From Chryseobacterium glaciei (lineage in GTDB: Bacteria > Bacteroidota > Bacteroidia > Flavobacteriales > Weeksellaceae): a stretch of DNA of 64,000 bases. How positions within the stretch are numbered: position 1 is the stretch's first letter; every line of letters begins with the position of its first letter. The position numbers were made by a program, and so were the translations under genes. The notes beneath the pieces were generated by a model. The model made no database searches, had not been told where the DNA came from, and was given only the letters and a program-made list of their open reading frames with translations. The stretch is taken from NCBI RefSeq assembly GCF_001648155.1, contig NZ_CP015199.1, positions 682,001 through 746,000 of the forward strand, given 5' to 3'. Below are positions 8,557 to 17,016 of the stretch, piece by piece.

Positions 8557-9669
8557 ATGAAAAAGATCAATCTTTATACCATCACTTTTCTCGCAATAAG
8601 TATTGTTATTTTACTTATCAGTTTTTTTTCTTTCCGATATTTATATTCATCTTCTAAAAAAGATGTTTTCGACAGCACGTTCGAGGCTGGGAAAAGAGAA
8701 GCGAGGGAAATTGGTAAATTGTTAGAGTTACAACTTAAGCAAGGTCTTTCAAAAGAAACCGTTATTCAGAATCTTCAAAGTAGCATTGTCAATACAGATA
8801 CTCAAAGCGGATTCATTTGTATGTATAATCAAAAGGGTATTGAACTTTGTCATCCCAATCCGGCTTTAATTGGTCGTAAAGTAGAGAAAAACAGCTCAGA
8901 ATTTATTTTAGACAATGACAAGCAGTTTGATTTTCTTGAAATCCTAAATTCTGGAAAAGCGAATACAGGAATACACAATTTTAATAGAAACTCAAACCGT
9001 ACCTCTGAAATTGTAAGTTTTTATCCGGTAGAAGGCAGTAATTGGATGGTAGCTTCACATGCCAACATTGATGTAATCGAAAAGCAGATTTCCGATCTAT
9101 ATTTAACTTTTTTAATTGTATTCTTACTTGCCACTTTATCAATTCTCGGAATAAGCTTCTTTCTGATCCGAATGATTTATAAAAAATATGAAAATCAGAA
9201 AAATGATGAAATTAAAAACCTTAATGATGAAGTTAATTCTTTAACAGCAATAAATACACAGCTTCATTTAATTCATGAAAAGCATAAAGAAAACAATAAC
9301 AATTTCACAAGTGATGAATCAACTGAAAATTCAAAGAAAAGAATTATTACCTATCATAAAGACGAATTAATCTCTTTAGAAACCTCAGATATTGCTTATT
9401 TCTTTCTTGAGAATAATATTGTTTACATTAAAACATGCTCAGGAAATCAATATTCGATCAACTCGAGTCTTGATGAATTGATCAAAACTTTAGATCCACA
9501 ACTATTTTACAGAGCCAATCGCCAATTTATTATTAATGTAAAAGCGATTAATAATATCCTTGTGTATGGCAAAAATCAATTAAAACTTGTCGTAAAACCT
9601 GAAAGTGATGAAATAATACTCATTAGTAAAAATAGAGTTGCAGAATTCAAAAAATGGCTGGAACAGTAA
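8557..9669 (+). CDS. Membrane-anchored single-cache sensor with LytTR DNA-binding domain
   Basis: The 370-residue protein has a transmembrane helix (about 6-27), a periplasmic single-cache sensor (about 30-178, with the cache-type phrase CHPNPALIGRKV) and a second helix (182-206). A helical linker with an Asn-rich stretch leads to a C-terminal LytTR domain (about 262-370, YHKDELISLETSDIAYFF). LytTR domains bind DNA direct repeats. There is no histidine kinase or receiver, so ligand sensing and DNA binding are fused in one protein. It faces the haem/P460 genes, which are its most likely targets by position only. Confidence 0.85.
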   Translation: MKKINLYTITFLAISIVILLISFFSFRYLYSSSKKDVFDSTFEAGKREAREIGKLLELQLKQGLSKETVIQNLQSSIVNTDTQSGFICMYNQKGIELCHPNPALIGRKVEKNSSEFILDNDKQFDFLEILNSGKANTGIHNFNRNSNRTSEIVSFYPVEGSNWMVASHANIDVIEKQISDLYLTFLIVFLLATLSILGISFFLIRMIYKKYENQKNDEIKNLNDEVNSLTAINTQLHLIHEKHKENNNNFTSDESTENSKKRIITYHKDELISLETSDIAYFFLENNIVYIKTCSGNQYSINSSLDELIKTLDPQLFYRANRQFIINVKAINNILVYGKNQLKLVVKPESDEIILISKNRVAEFKKWLEQ

Positions 9670-9719
9670 CCTATTTTTTCTCGGAACAGATATAAAACCC
9701 GTATTTCATTCACACAATT

Positions 9720-10217
9720 TTAAATAGGTTTCTTAGCTTGGCCTACCCAACCTGGCGCATTATCAATTGTCTGCCTTAAAAACAAGTTTAACTGAGCCGA
9801 ATGATGTTGAATATGTCTAATATTATAAATCAAAATTTCAAGCAACGAATAGTTTTTGTATTCGTTGATCCATCGTTCATTTAATTTTTCTGTTGTCAAC
9901 TCCGATGTTAGTAAATATGCCTTTTGTCGGCAATGCTCTAAGTAGGTAAGCACTTCAATTTTTGTATATGTTCTGTCTGGCAGTTTACCAGATGGATCAA
10001 ATTCTGAAAATGTAAAAGGTACTGGCGGAACAAATTTGCTTGGGTCGGTTGTTAAGTAATAGTCTGTCCAAAAAATACAGTGGTAGGAGGTATACCAAAA
10101 TTCTCTTTCCGTATCCCAATGCTCTTTTGGATACATCACAATTGCATTTTCAAGCATATCTAAGCTCGCACCGAATTGAGTCCAAATTGACTCTCCTATT
10201 GATGTTGAATGTTCCAT
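9720..10217 (-). CDS. DinB-family protein
   Basis: The 165 residues match the DinB/YfiT four-helix-bundle superfamily. The likely metal-binding histidines are in TSYHCIFWTDYY and in IRHIQHHSAQLN near the C-terminus. Members are mostly metal-dependent transferases that use low-molecular-weight thiols; many are uncharacterised. There is no signal peptide. It is convergent with the LytTR gene, leaving 50 bases. Confidence 0.82.
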   Translation of the reverse strand: MEHSTSIGESIWTQFGASLDMLENAIVMYPKEHWDTEREFWYTSYHCIFWTDYYLTTDPSKFVPPVPFTFSEFDPSGKLPDRTYTKIEVLTYLEHCRQKAYLLTSELTTEKLNERWINEYKNYSLLEILIYNIRHIQHHSAQLNLFLRQTIDNAPGWVGQAKKPI

Positions 10218-10309
10218 ATTTTTTCGTCTAAAGTGTTATTTCTAGAGTTACCTCAAAAATACCATAATTTTAGACTTGTAGAATCTGTTTATCAAAAAGG
10301 TTATAAACA

Positions 10310-10340
10310 AAAAAACTCTTCAATTTATTTTGAAGAGTTT
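10310..10340 (-). terminator. Terminator of the phosphopantetheinyl transferase gene
   Basis: On the minus strand AAACTCTTCA pairs with TGAAGAGTTT and a T-run follows. It lies 128 bases beyond the stop of the gene at 10468. Confidence 0.7.
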
Positions 10341-10349
10341 AAATAGATC

Positions 10350-10362
10350 TTGCGATCCGGAC
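10350..10362 (+). repeat. 13-base copy of the tRNA-Asp 3' end (possible attachment-site remnant)
   Basis: TTGCGATCCGGAC equals the 3' end and flank of the third tRNA-Asp gene (15219-15231) in the same orientation; the other two tRNA copies match 11 or 12 bases. The two sites bracket the phosphopantetheinyl transferase and adenylation-reductase genes. No integrase is visible nearby. Confidence 0.45.
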
Positions 10363-10467
10363 TTACGTAATGCAGAACCGTTTGTATTTATAAACCAGAA
10401 TATTATCTAAATTCAACAAACTCCATGGGGATCAAAACATTTGGGTTTTCACCTTTTTCATAATGAA

Positions 10468-11148
10468 TTACGGAAAATTAAATAACTCTATCTCAACAGT
10501 TTGCAGAAAATCACCTTTAATAGCCATATGACATTTATATTTTTGATTGATATATATATCTTTTACCGAGTAAATAGTACTATTTATCACAGTTGTATTA
10601 TCATCCCCTATTTCAAATGATCCAAGATCTAAACTAAGACCGTATCCTGTAGCCTTAATTACAGATTCTTTTTGTGTCCAAAGAGAGATAAAACTATGCA
10701 TCGCATTTTGAGAATTGTGTATAAATTCCCATTCATGCGTAGTAAAAAAAAAATTAAAATTATTTATATTGATATCTTGTAATTTTTCTATATCAATACC
10801 TATCTCATTTATATCTGTAATAGCACAAACAACAATATCATCAGTGTGCGAAATAGTAAAGAAAATATTAGTATTTTTAAAATAGGGTTTTTGATTTGAA
10901 TTGTACACCAATTTTTCAATACTTAAATTTAAATCAAATGTTTTTATCAGATTATCTAATAATAGACGTCCGATTATTGACGCTTGTACATTCTCCCATT
11001 TTTTATATCTCGAAACTCTCTGTTGAAAATCCAAGGGCATTTCAACAAGTTTTTCTTTAAAAAAAAAGTTATGTTTACTCTTATCAATATATGAATATAA
11101 TATTTTCAACATTTTTATATCTGTATATTTCCAAAAGGAAGTGGACAT
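10468..11148 (-). CDS. Sfp-type 4'-phosphopantetheinyl transferase
   Basis: This enzyme transfers phosphopantetheine from CoA to a Ser of a carrier protein. The family motifs are present: ISHTDDIVVCAI, then IGIDIEKLQ (metal-binding acidic pair), then SLWTQKESVIKATGYGL (the W..KES motif). At 226 residues it is a normal Sfp-group length. An internal ATG at 11112 (MLKILYSYID) would also give a typical start and cannot be ruled out. It is divergent from the adenylation-carrier-reductase gene, whose carrier Ser570 is the obvious substrate. The gene is notably A/T-rich. Confidence 0.9.
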   Translation of the reverse strand: MSTSFWKYTDIKMLKILYSYIDKSKHNFFFKEKLVEMPLDFQQRVSRYKKWENVQASIIGRLLLDNLIKTFDLNLSIEKLVYNSNQKPYFKNTNIFFTISHTDDIVVCAITDINEIGIDIEKLQDININNFNFFFTTHEWEFIHNSQNAMHSFISLWTQKESVIKATGYGLSLDLGSFEIGDDNTTVINSTIYSVKDIYINQKYKCHMAIKGDFLQTVEIELFNFP

Positions 11149-11355
11149 TTCATTAAAAAGTGATCTGATTTTTTAAAATTAGTCTAAAATCTGATTCCCT
11201 CAAAATTTTTCTAACTTTTATAGAATCAAAAATAATAAAGAATAATTCTTGTTAATATTTTACAATTTCATTTTATCATTGCAATTTCGAATGTTTTTTT
11301 TTAATTAATTTTATGGATAATACTAATACCAAGTTTTAACATAAAATTTTAAACC

Positions 11356-14300
11356 ATGAAAAAAGAATTAGACACAGTAAACTTCCATTCGAATGATTTT
11401 TTGGAAAACAATTTTCAGAATAATGCAGTCGATATTGTAAAACAAATTGAGAAAATCTCGAAAGAGTATCCTGAAAAAAATGCCATCGTCGATGGTTCTG
11501 AAAAAACCACGTATCAAAAACTTAATGCAAAAGCCAATCAATTAGCACATTATTTACAAACTCAGAATATTGAAAAAGGAGGATTGATCGGAGTTTGTAT
11601 TCCTCAATCAACAAACCGTATCATTGCTTTTTTAGCTATTTTAAAATCGGGAGCAACTTATTTACCTATCGATGGTGAATTACCACAAGCCCGAATCCAG
11701 ATGATGATTGATGATTCAAAAATCAAACTGATGCTCAGCGTAGAGCAATATTTAGATAAAGTAAACAATGATCAGACACAAACTATTGCATTAGATTCTT
11801 TAATTTCTGATGAAAATTTTCAAAATAGGTCAACCGAGAATCTTTTAATTGATATTTTACCCGATAATCCTGCATACGTAATCTACACTTCCGGTAGTAC
11901 AGGAATGCCAAAAGGAGTGATTATTTCACATCATTCTTTTTATAATTTTGTACAATATCAGGCAAAATTTTTAGCCTTATCGGCTGATAATGTAACCCTG
12001 CAATTTGCTTCTCCGAGTTTTGATGCTGCTATAATAGATATTTGGACACCTTTAATTAAGGGTGCAACGATACATTTATATCCAAATAATAAAATTGTAA
12101 GCGAACCGCTTTTAGATTTTATTGTTACTCATCATATCGACACCGTTCCTTTAATGCCTCCGATGGTGTTGGCATCGTTACCTTTGAACAAACCTATCGG
12201 AAATCTCCACACAATAGCCATTGGTGGTGAAGCCTGTACTGAAAACACCATAAAATCATGGTACAAAAAGATACGTTTAATTAATAGTTATGGACCAACC
12301 GAAGCCACTGTTGCGGTAAGTAATTTTGAATTTAAAGAAGAAATTAATCCAAAAATTATCGGGTCTGCAATGCCATTTGTTGATGTATTGCTATTAGACG
12401 AAAATTTGAAACCTGTTGCAGAAGGTACTGTTGGAGAAATTTATATTGGGGGCTCTCAACTGGCGTTAGGATATTTACATCGTGAAGAAGACACTATAAA
12501 ATCTTTTATCCAGGCTCCGGAATGGCTTTTGGATCAATTAAATAAAGGCACAACACTTTATAAAACGGGAGATATGGCTTTGCGAAGAGAAGATGGAAAT
12601 CTTGAGTTTTATGGAAGAAAAGACGATCAGGTTAAAATCAGAGGGTACAGAATAGAACTTGCTGAGATAGAATATAATATCTCAAAATTACCACAGATCA
12701 CTCAAAGTGCGGTTAAAGTACAGAGAAAAGAAAATGGTTTACCGGCTTTAATTGCTTTTATTCAACTTGCAACCGATGAAGATCAAACAAAAGTTTTACA
12801 GAATATAAAGGCTAAACTACAACAGGTGATGCCTGCCTATATGCTTCCTGACAAGATTTTTATTGTAGATCAAATGCCTTTGAACCATGCCGGAAAAATT
12901 GATAAAAAACTCTTAGAAACCCCCAAAAATCAAACAAAAAACAGTAACCTGCCGAAATGGAAAGAAGATAATTTGATCCAAGTCGTGACGCACATCTGGA
13001 AAGATCTTCTTTCGCTGAAAGAAGTTAATGAAGAAGATGACTTTTTTGAATTAGGAGGTCATTCTTTGTTGCTTGCTCAGCTGCACATGCTGCTTCCTGA
13101 ACCTGTCAGAAATCTTATCAGTTTGCCGGAACTTTATATCTATACCACTATTTCAGCTTTTGTTAAAGAGATTGAAAATCGAATGGTAAAAACAGAAATT
13201 TCGCAAAAAAGTAAAGCTGAAATGATGATCAGCGAATTGATAAAAGATTCGGAATTACATATTGATTTTACGATAAATGAATCACCAGATCCGGAGATCT
13301 TAAAGAATCCTAAAAGTATTTTTTTAACAGGAACAACGGGTTTTGTAGGATCTCATTTATTAGAAGAACTTTTACAGCAGACTTCAGCAAATATTTACTG
13401 TTTGGTCCGTGCTTCATCCTCGAAAGAAGGACTGGAGCGTATTAAAGCTACTTTTAAAAAATTTAAATTATCGTGGTCGATCGATTATGACAGTCGTGTT
13501 ATTGCGATGATTGGAGATTTATCCTTGCCTTGTTTCGGTATGGAAAATGAAAACTACAGTTTCATTACAAATCATATTGAAGTCATTTATCATTCGGGAA
13601 GTTCGGTGAGCTACGTACAGCCGTATTCTTTAATTAAAAAATCGAATATTGATGGTTTACATAATATCATTGATCTTGCGGTGGCAGGAAAAATAAAATT
13701 TCTGATGTTGCTGTCTTCCATGGGCGTATTTAGCTGGGGAAGACCTTTCACAAAGAAAACATGGATGTATGAAGATGATTCTATCGACCAAAATATGGCA
13801 GCAGTTTCCAGAGATCTGGGATATATAAAAAGCAAATGGGTAATGGAAAGTATTGCTGAAAAAGCGCGACAAAAAGGGCTTCCTATTACGAATTTCAGGT
13901 TAGGTTTTGCAGTTTGTCACAGTACTTCCGGCGCAACCGTGATGAATCAATGGTGGGGATCGCTTATTAGAAGCTGTGTTGAGCTTAATTCGTTTCCGCT
14001 TGTCATGGGATTAAAAGATGAACTAACGACGGTAGATTACATGTGTAAAGCCATCATGCACATCAGTAAAAAGAAAGAAGCGGTCGGACTCAATTTCCAC
14101 CTTTCTCCTTTACCGGAAAATGATGTTTCACTCACCGATTTCTGCGCCAAAATAAATGAATATTATGATATCAATTTAAAAGGAATGGAATATCATCAAT
14201 GGCTCAATCAATGGAAATATGATAATAATTTGCCGATTTATCCTTTACTAAGCCTATTCACAGAAGATGTACACGAAGGGAAATCATTAGTAGAAGCCTA

Positions 14301-14424
14301 TGAAAATACCTATTATTATGACAGAAGCAATACGCAGCAGTTTTTAGCGGATACCAATTTAACGCCTCCTGTTTTCGATAAAAAGCTGATGACTCCTTAT
14401 CTGGAATTTATGGGAGTTCTTTAA
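11356..14424 (+). CDS. NRPS-like adenylation-carrier-thioester reductase enzyme
   Basis: The 1022 residues form three parts. The adenylation domain (about 25-520) has A3 YVIYTSGSTGMPKG at 174-187, TGD at 404-406 and Lys514 in HAGKIDKK. The carrier domain has FFELGGHSLL with Ser570. The thioester-reductase domain (about 652-1000) has the NAD(P)H motif TGTTGFVG at 658-665 and Tyr823/Lys827 (YIKSK). No condensation or thioesterase domain is present. Such enzymes activate one acid, load it and release it as an aldehyde or alcohol. By alignment from memory to the GrsA pocket, the selectivity residues read D-A-I-L-A-G-S-V-A-K, which suggests a hydrophobic or aromatic amino acid; this is tentative. 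It is paired with a divergent phosphopantetheinyl transferase. Confidence 0.92.
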   Translation: MKKELDTVNFHSNDFLENNFQNNAVDIVKQIEKISKEYPEKNAIVDGSEKTTYQKLNAKANQLAHYLQTQNIEKGGLIGVCIPQSTNRIIAFLAILKSGATYLPIDGELPQARIQMMIDDSKIKLMLSVEQYLDKVNNDQTQTIALDSLISDENFQNRSTENLLIDILPDNPAYVIYTSGSTGMPKGVIISHHSFYNFVQYQAKFLALSADNVTLQFASPSFDAAIIDIWTPLIKGATIHLYPNNKIVSEPLLDFIVTHHIDTVPLMPPMVLASLPLNKPIGNLHTIAIGGEACTENTIKSWYKKIRLINSYGPTEATVAVSNFEFKEEINPKIIGSAMPFVDVLLLDENLKPVAEGTVGEIYIGGSQLALGYLHREEDTIKSFIQAPEWLLDQLNKGTTLYKTGDMALRREDGNLEFYGRKDDQVKIRGYRIELAEIEYNISKLPQITQSAVKVQRKENGLPALIAFIQLATDEDQTKVLQNIKAKLQQVMPAYMLPDKIFIVDQMPLNHAGKIDKKLLETPKNQTKNSNLPKWKEDNLIQVVTHIWKDLLSLKEVNEEDDFFELGGHSLLLAQLHMLLPEPVRNLISLPELYIYTTISAFVKEIENRMVKTEISQKSKAEMMISELIKDSELHIDFTINESPDPEILKNPKSIFLTGTTGFVGSHLLEELLQQTSANIYCLVRASSSKEGLERIKATFKKFKLSWSIDYDSRVIAMIGDLSLPCFGMENENYSFITNHIEVIYHSGSSVSYVQPYSLIKKSNIDGLHNIIDLAVAGKIKFLMLLSSMGVFSWGRPFTKKTWMYEDDSIDQNMAAVSRDLGYIKSKWVMESIAEKARQKGLPITNFRLGFAVCHSTSGATVMNQWWGSLIRSCVELNSFPLVMGLKDELTTVDYMCKAIMHISKKKEAVGLNFHLSPLPENDVSLTDFCAKINEYYDINLKGMEYHQWLNQWKYDNNLPIYPLLSLFTEDVHEGKSLVEAYENTYYYDRSNTQQFLADTNLTPPVFDKKLMTPYLEFMGVL

Positions 14425-14970
14425 AGATTAATTCTTTTTTAATTCTGGATGTTTGATAAGCGAATTGTGAATGTTTGTGTTTAAATTATATTTGGAGTCA
14501 AATTAGATAAAATAATAGAAAATCATATCAATTTTAAAAAACGAGTTCTGAAGTTTTTCCTTTTTTTTGCAAAAAAAGCAAGATCGTTTTTATAGGTACA
14601 ACTTGAAAAATTTGTACGTAGAAAGATACGTGTTGCCAATCAAAGTATGTTGGTTTTTTAGAGTTCTGAAAATCAATTATAGTATTTGTAATCAGTAGAT
14701 TTTGTTTTTTTTGCAAATTTTAATAGAAAAGTAGTCAACCTTAATCTGTAATTCGGATTTATGCACTCCCTCATTTGCATGAAACCTAATTATCCCTAAA
14801 AATAAATTTTCAAAATTGCATTTAGTACAGCCAGACTTCTACTGAAACAGATAGTTCTTCTGTTCAGCCTTTTCAGAGAGATTCCTAATGTTAAATTGAT
14901 ATTGTTAAATAAAAATGGTTGCAAGTTCATTTGTAAGTGGCTACAACTTTGTCTATCAATAGTTATAAAC
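14425..14970. other. Gene-free spacer between the reductase gene and the tRNA cluster
   Basis: About 545 bases with no convincing reading frame. Short frames here lack homology-like composition, and one runs straight into a tRNA. I see no integrase fragment, no insertion sequence end and no clear promoter. Confidence 0.5.
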
Positions 14971-14972
14971 GA

Positions 14973-14998
14973 AAAAAGTCGCCAATTGGCGACTTTTT
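14973..14998 (-). terminator. Terminator of the tRNA-Asp cluster
   Basis: A perfect palindrome, AAAAAGTCGCCAATTGGCG and so on, with A-run and T-run flanks. It lies nine bases beyond the last tRNA on the minus strand. Confidence 0.8.
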
Positions 14999-15006
14999 CA
15001 CTCGAG

Positions 15007-15080
15007 CGATCCGGACGGGACTCGAACCCGCGACCTCCGCCGTGACAGGGCGGCATTCTAACCAGCTGAACTACCGGATC
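15007..15080 (-). tRNA. tRNA-Asp (GTC), copy furthest from the promoter
   Basis: Acceptor GATCCGG pairs with CCGGATC; the anticodon loop is CTGTCAC (anticodon GTC), the T-loop TTCGAGT, the discriminator G, and no CCA is encoded. It is 74 bases long. It is the third transcribed of three identical genes. Confidence 0.95.
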
Positions 15081-15112
15081 AATTTTTTTAAAGTAAATTG
15101 AGAAAACTTCTG

Positions 15113-15186
15113 CGATCCGGACGGGACTCGAACCCGCGACCTCCGCCGTGACAGGGCGGCATTCTAACCAGCTGAACTACCGGATC
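15113..15186 (-). tRNA. tRNA-Asp (GTC), middle copy
   Basis: The sequence is identical to the neighbouring copies. The 32-base spacer (AATTTTTTTAAAGTAAATTG and onward) is nearly identical to the next spacer, so the repeat unit is about 106 bases. Confidence 0.95.
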
Positions 15187-15219
15187 AATTTTTTTAAAGT
15201 AAATTGAGAAAACTTTTTG

Positions 15220-15293
15220 CGATCCGGACGGGACTCGAACCCGCGACCTCCGCCGTGACAGGGCGGCATTCTAACCAGCTGAACTACCGGATC
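15220..15293 (-). tRNA. tRNA-Asp (GTC), promoter-proximal copy
   Basis: This is the first transcribed of three identical tRNA-Asp genes, 50 bases after a consensus promoter. Its 3' end is the copy that shares 13 bases with the site at 10350-10362. Confidence 0.95.
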
Positions 15294-15343
15294 AAATTTT
15301 CGTTGTTGTAAATTTAAAGAACTATGTTTCTTTTTTGTGATTG

Positions 15344-15374
15344 CAAAGCTACAACTTTTTCCCTTACCTGCAAA
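15344..15374 (-). promoter_or_regulatory. Promoter of the tRNA-Asp cluster
   Basis: On the minus strand TTTG (15371-15374), a 19-base spacer and TAGCTTTG (15344-15351) fit the Bacteroidota consensus. The first tRNA begins 50 bases downstream. Confidence 0.75.
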
Positions 15375-15383
15375 TTATTTAGT

Positions 15384-15411
15384 AAAAAAAAGCCTCCCAA
15401 AAACGGAAGGC
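15384..15411 (-). terminator. Terminator of trxA
   Basis: On the minus strand GCCTTCC pairs with GGGAGGC (one G-U pair) and a run of T follows, 24 bases beyond the trxA stop. Confidence 0.8.
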
Positions 15412-15434
15412 ATTCATTATCAAACTTATTTTTT

Positions 15435-15755
15435 TTATAAGTGTGCAGTTAATTTCTCAGCGATCGTCTCTTTTGGAGCTACTCCAACGATTTTATCAAC
15501 AACCTCACCGTTTCTAAAAATTAGAACTGTAGGGATATTTCTGATACCATATTGCATAGAAATTTCCTGATTGTTGTCTACATCTACCTTTCCTACTATT
15601 GCTTTTCCATCAAAATCTGTTGCCACTTCTTCGATGATTGGTCCCAAAGTTCTACATGGTCCACACCATACTGCCCAAAAGTCAACCAATACCGGTTGTT
15701 CATTTGATTTTGAAAGTATCTCCGCGAATGAGCTATCTGTAATTTCTAAAGCCAT
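15435..15755 (-). CDS. trxA: Thioredoxin
   Basis: A 106-residue cytoplasmic thioredoxin with the redox motif WCGPC in FWAVWCGPCRTLGP, the cis-Pro segment IRNIPTVLIF and normal length. It reduces disulfides in ribonucleotide reductase, peroxiredoxins and other partners, using thioredoxin reductase. It has its own -7 box and terminator, although the cysteine desulfurase operon ends only 83 bases upstream. Confidence 0.96.
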   Translation of the reverse strand: MALEITDSSFAEILSKSNEQPVLVDFWAVWCGPCRTLGPIIEEVATDFDGKAIVGKVDVDNNQEISMQYGIRNIPTVLIFRNGEVVDKIVGVAPKETIAEKLTAHL

Positions 15756-15811
15756 TTTATTTTTTATTTTTAATTAATATTATATTCTTTTTAATCGTTG
15801 ATTTCGATATT

Positions 15812-15819
15812 CAAAATTA
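15812..15819 (-). promoter_or_regulatory. -7 box of trxA
   Basis: TAATTTTG on the minus strand, 56 bases before the trxA ATG. Confidence 0.5.
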
Positions 15820-15838
15820 CTACTTTTCAGTAATAAGA

Positions 15839-17014
15839 CTATCTATGCTCAACATTTGTTTTTTCTATAGCGTAATCGCTTGAAATCTCTTTCAAAGCAC
15901 TTACCAAAGCATCAATTTCAGCTTTAGTTGTCATATGACTAAACGAAATACGTAACGGTGTACAACCATCCATCTCATCCTCAGATAAAACCATCATCAT
16001 CACCATTGAAGGTTTTGAAGCTCCCGAAGAGCAAGCACTTCCCTGAGAAATGGCGATTCCTTTCATATCCAACTGAAGTCCTATCAGAGGGTTTTTATAA
16101 GGCAGTAAAGCACTTAAAACCGTGTAAAGACTGTTTTCCTTTTCAGCACTTCTTCCGTTGAATTTAATGCCTGAAACCTCAGCAGACAATCTTTCAATTG
16201 CGTAGTCTTTAATTTCCTGCATATGGGTTGCATAAGCTTCCATATTTTTAATAGAAATCTCTAATGCTTTGCCTAAACCAACAATTCCTGCAACATTTTC
16301 AGTTCCTGCTCTCAGGCTTCTTTCCTGAGGTCCGCCTGTGATAATACCTTTTAATCCTGATGCTTTTCTGATGAAAGCAAAACCTGCACCTTTTGGACCG
16401 TGGAATTTATGGGCACTGCAAGAAGCGAAATCTACAGCAATATCAGAAAAATCCAACGGCATATGAGCCATTGTCTGAACTGTATCTGAATGGAAAAGTG
16501 CATTATTTGCCTTGCACAATTCTGCTATCCTTTTAATATCGTAAATATTTCCGATCTCGTTGTTGACATGCATTAAGCTTACCAACGTTTTCTTATCGGA
16601 AGCTTTTAATAATTCCTCTAATTTATTAAGATCAATATCACCTTTTTCGTTAGGACGAATATAAGCTACCTCTACTCCTTTTCTGTTTTTCATATCCAAA
16701 ATACTCTCAGAAACACATTTATGTTCCAAAGGAGAGCTGATGATCCTTTCTACTCCAAGGTTTTCTACGCTGGATTTGATGATCATATTATTAGATTCTG
16801 TTCCACAAGAGGTAAAAATGATCTCAGCCGGAGTTACGTGAAGATAATCTGCGATCTGCCTTCTTACATTTTCAAGAAGAATTTTTGCTTCCTGACCGAA
16901 GCTGTGAGTTGAAGACGGATTCCCGAAATTCATCTTCATGGTGCCTACCATTGCATCAATAACTTCTTCCGAAAGAGGCGTTGTTGCAGCGTTATCTAAA
17001 TATATTTTATTCAT
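15839..17014 (-). CDS. Cysteine desulfurase (IscS/NifS family)
   Basis: A PLP enzyme that removes sulfur from cysteine as a persulfide for Fe-S clusters and thio-modification of tRNA. The ATG at 17014 is chosen because it starts the family N-terminus MNKIYLDNAATTPL; the frame upstream of it is open but not conserved-looking. PLP-binding Lys203 is in CSAHKFHGP and the active Cys328 is in QGSACSSG. The length of 391 residues fits. It starts two bases after the stop of the PrcB-like lipoprotein gene, and so is the last gene of the operon running from 21052. Confidence 0.94.
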   Translation of the reverse strand: MNKIYLDNAATTPLSEEVIDAMVGTMKMNFGNPSSTHSFGQEAKILLENVRRQIADYLHVTPAEIIFTSCGTESNNMIIKSSVENLGVERIISSPLEHKCVSESILDMKNRKGVEVAYIRPNEKGDIDLNKLEELLKASDKKTLVSLMHVNNEIGNIYDIKRIAELCKANNALFHSDTVQTMAHMPLDFSDIAVDFASCSAHKFHGPKGAGFAFIRKASGLKGIITGGPQERSLRAGTENVAGIVGLGKALEISIKNMEAYATHMQEIKDYAIERLSAEVSGIKFNGRSAEKENSLYTVLSALLPYKNPLIGLQLDMKGIAISQGSACSSGASKPSMVMMMVLSEDEMDGCTPLRISFSHMTTKAEIDALVSALKEISSDYAIEKTNVEHR

Positions 17015-17016
17015 TT

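Noticed and set aside
14796..15056. An 86-codon open frame on the minus strand
   Set aside because: It begins inside a tRNA-Asp gene and its N-terminal residues are a translation of the tRNA; it is not a gene.
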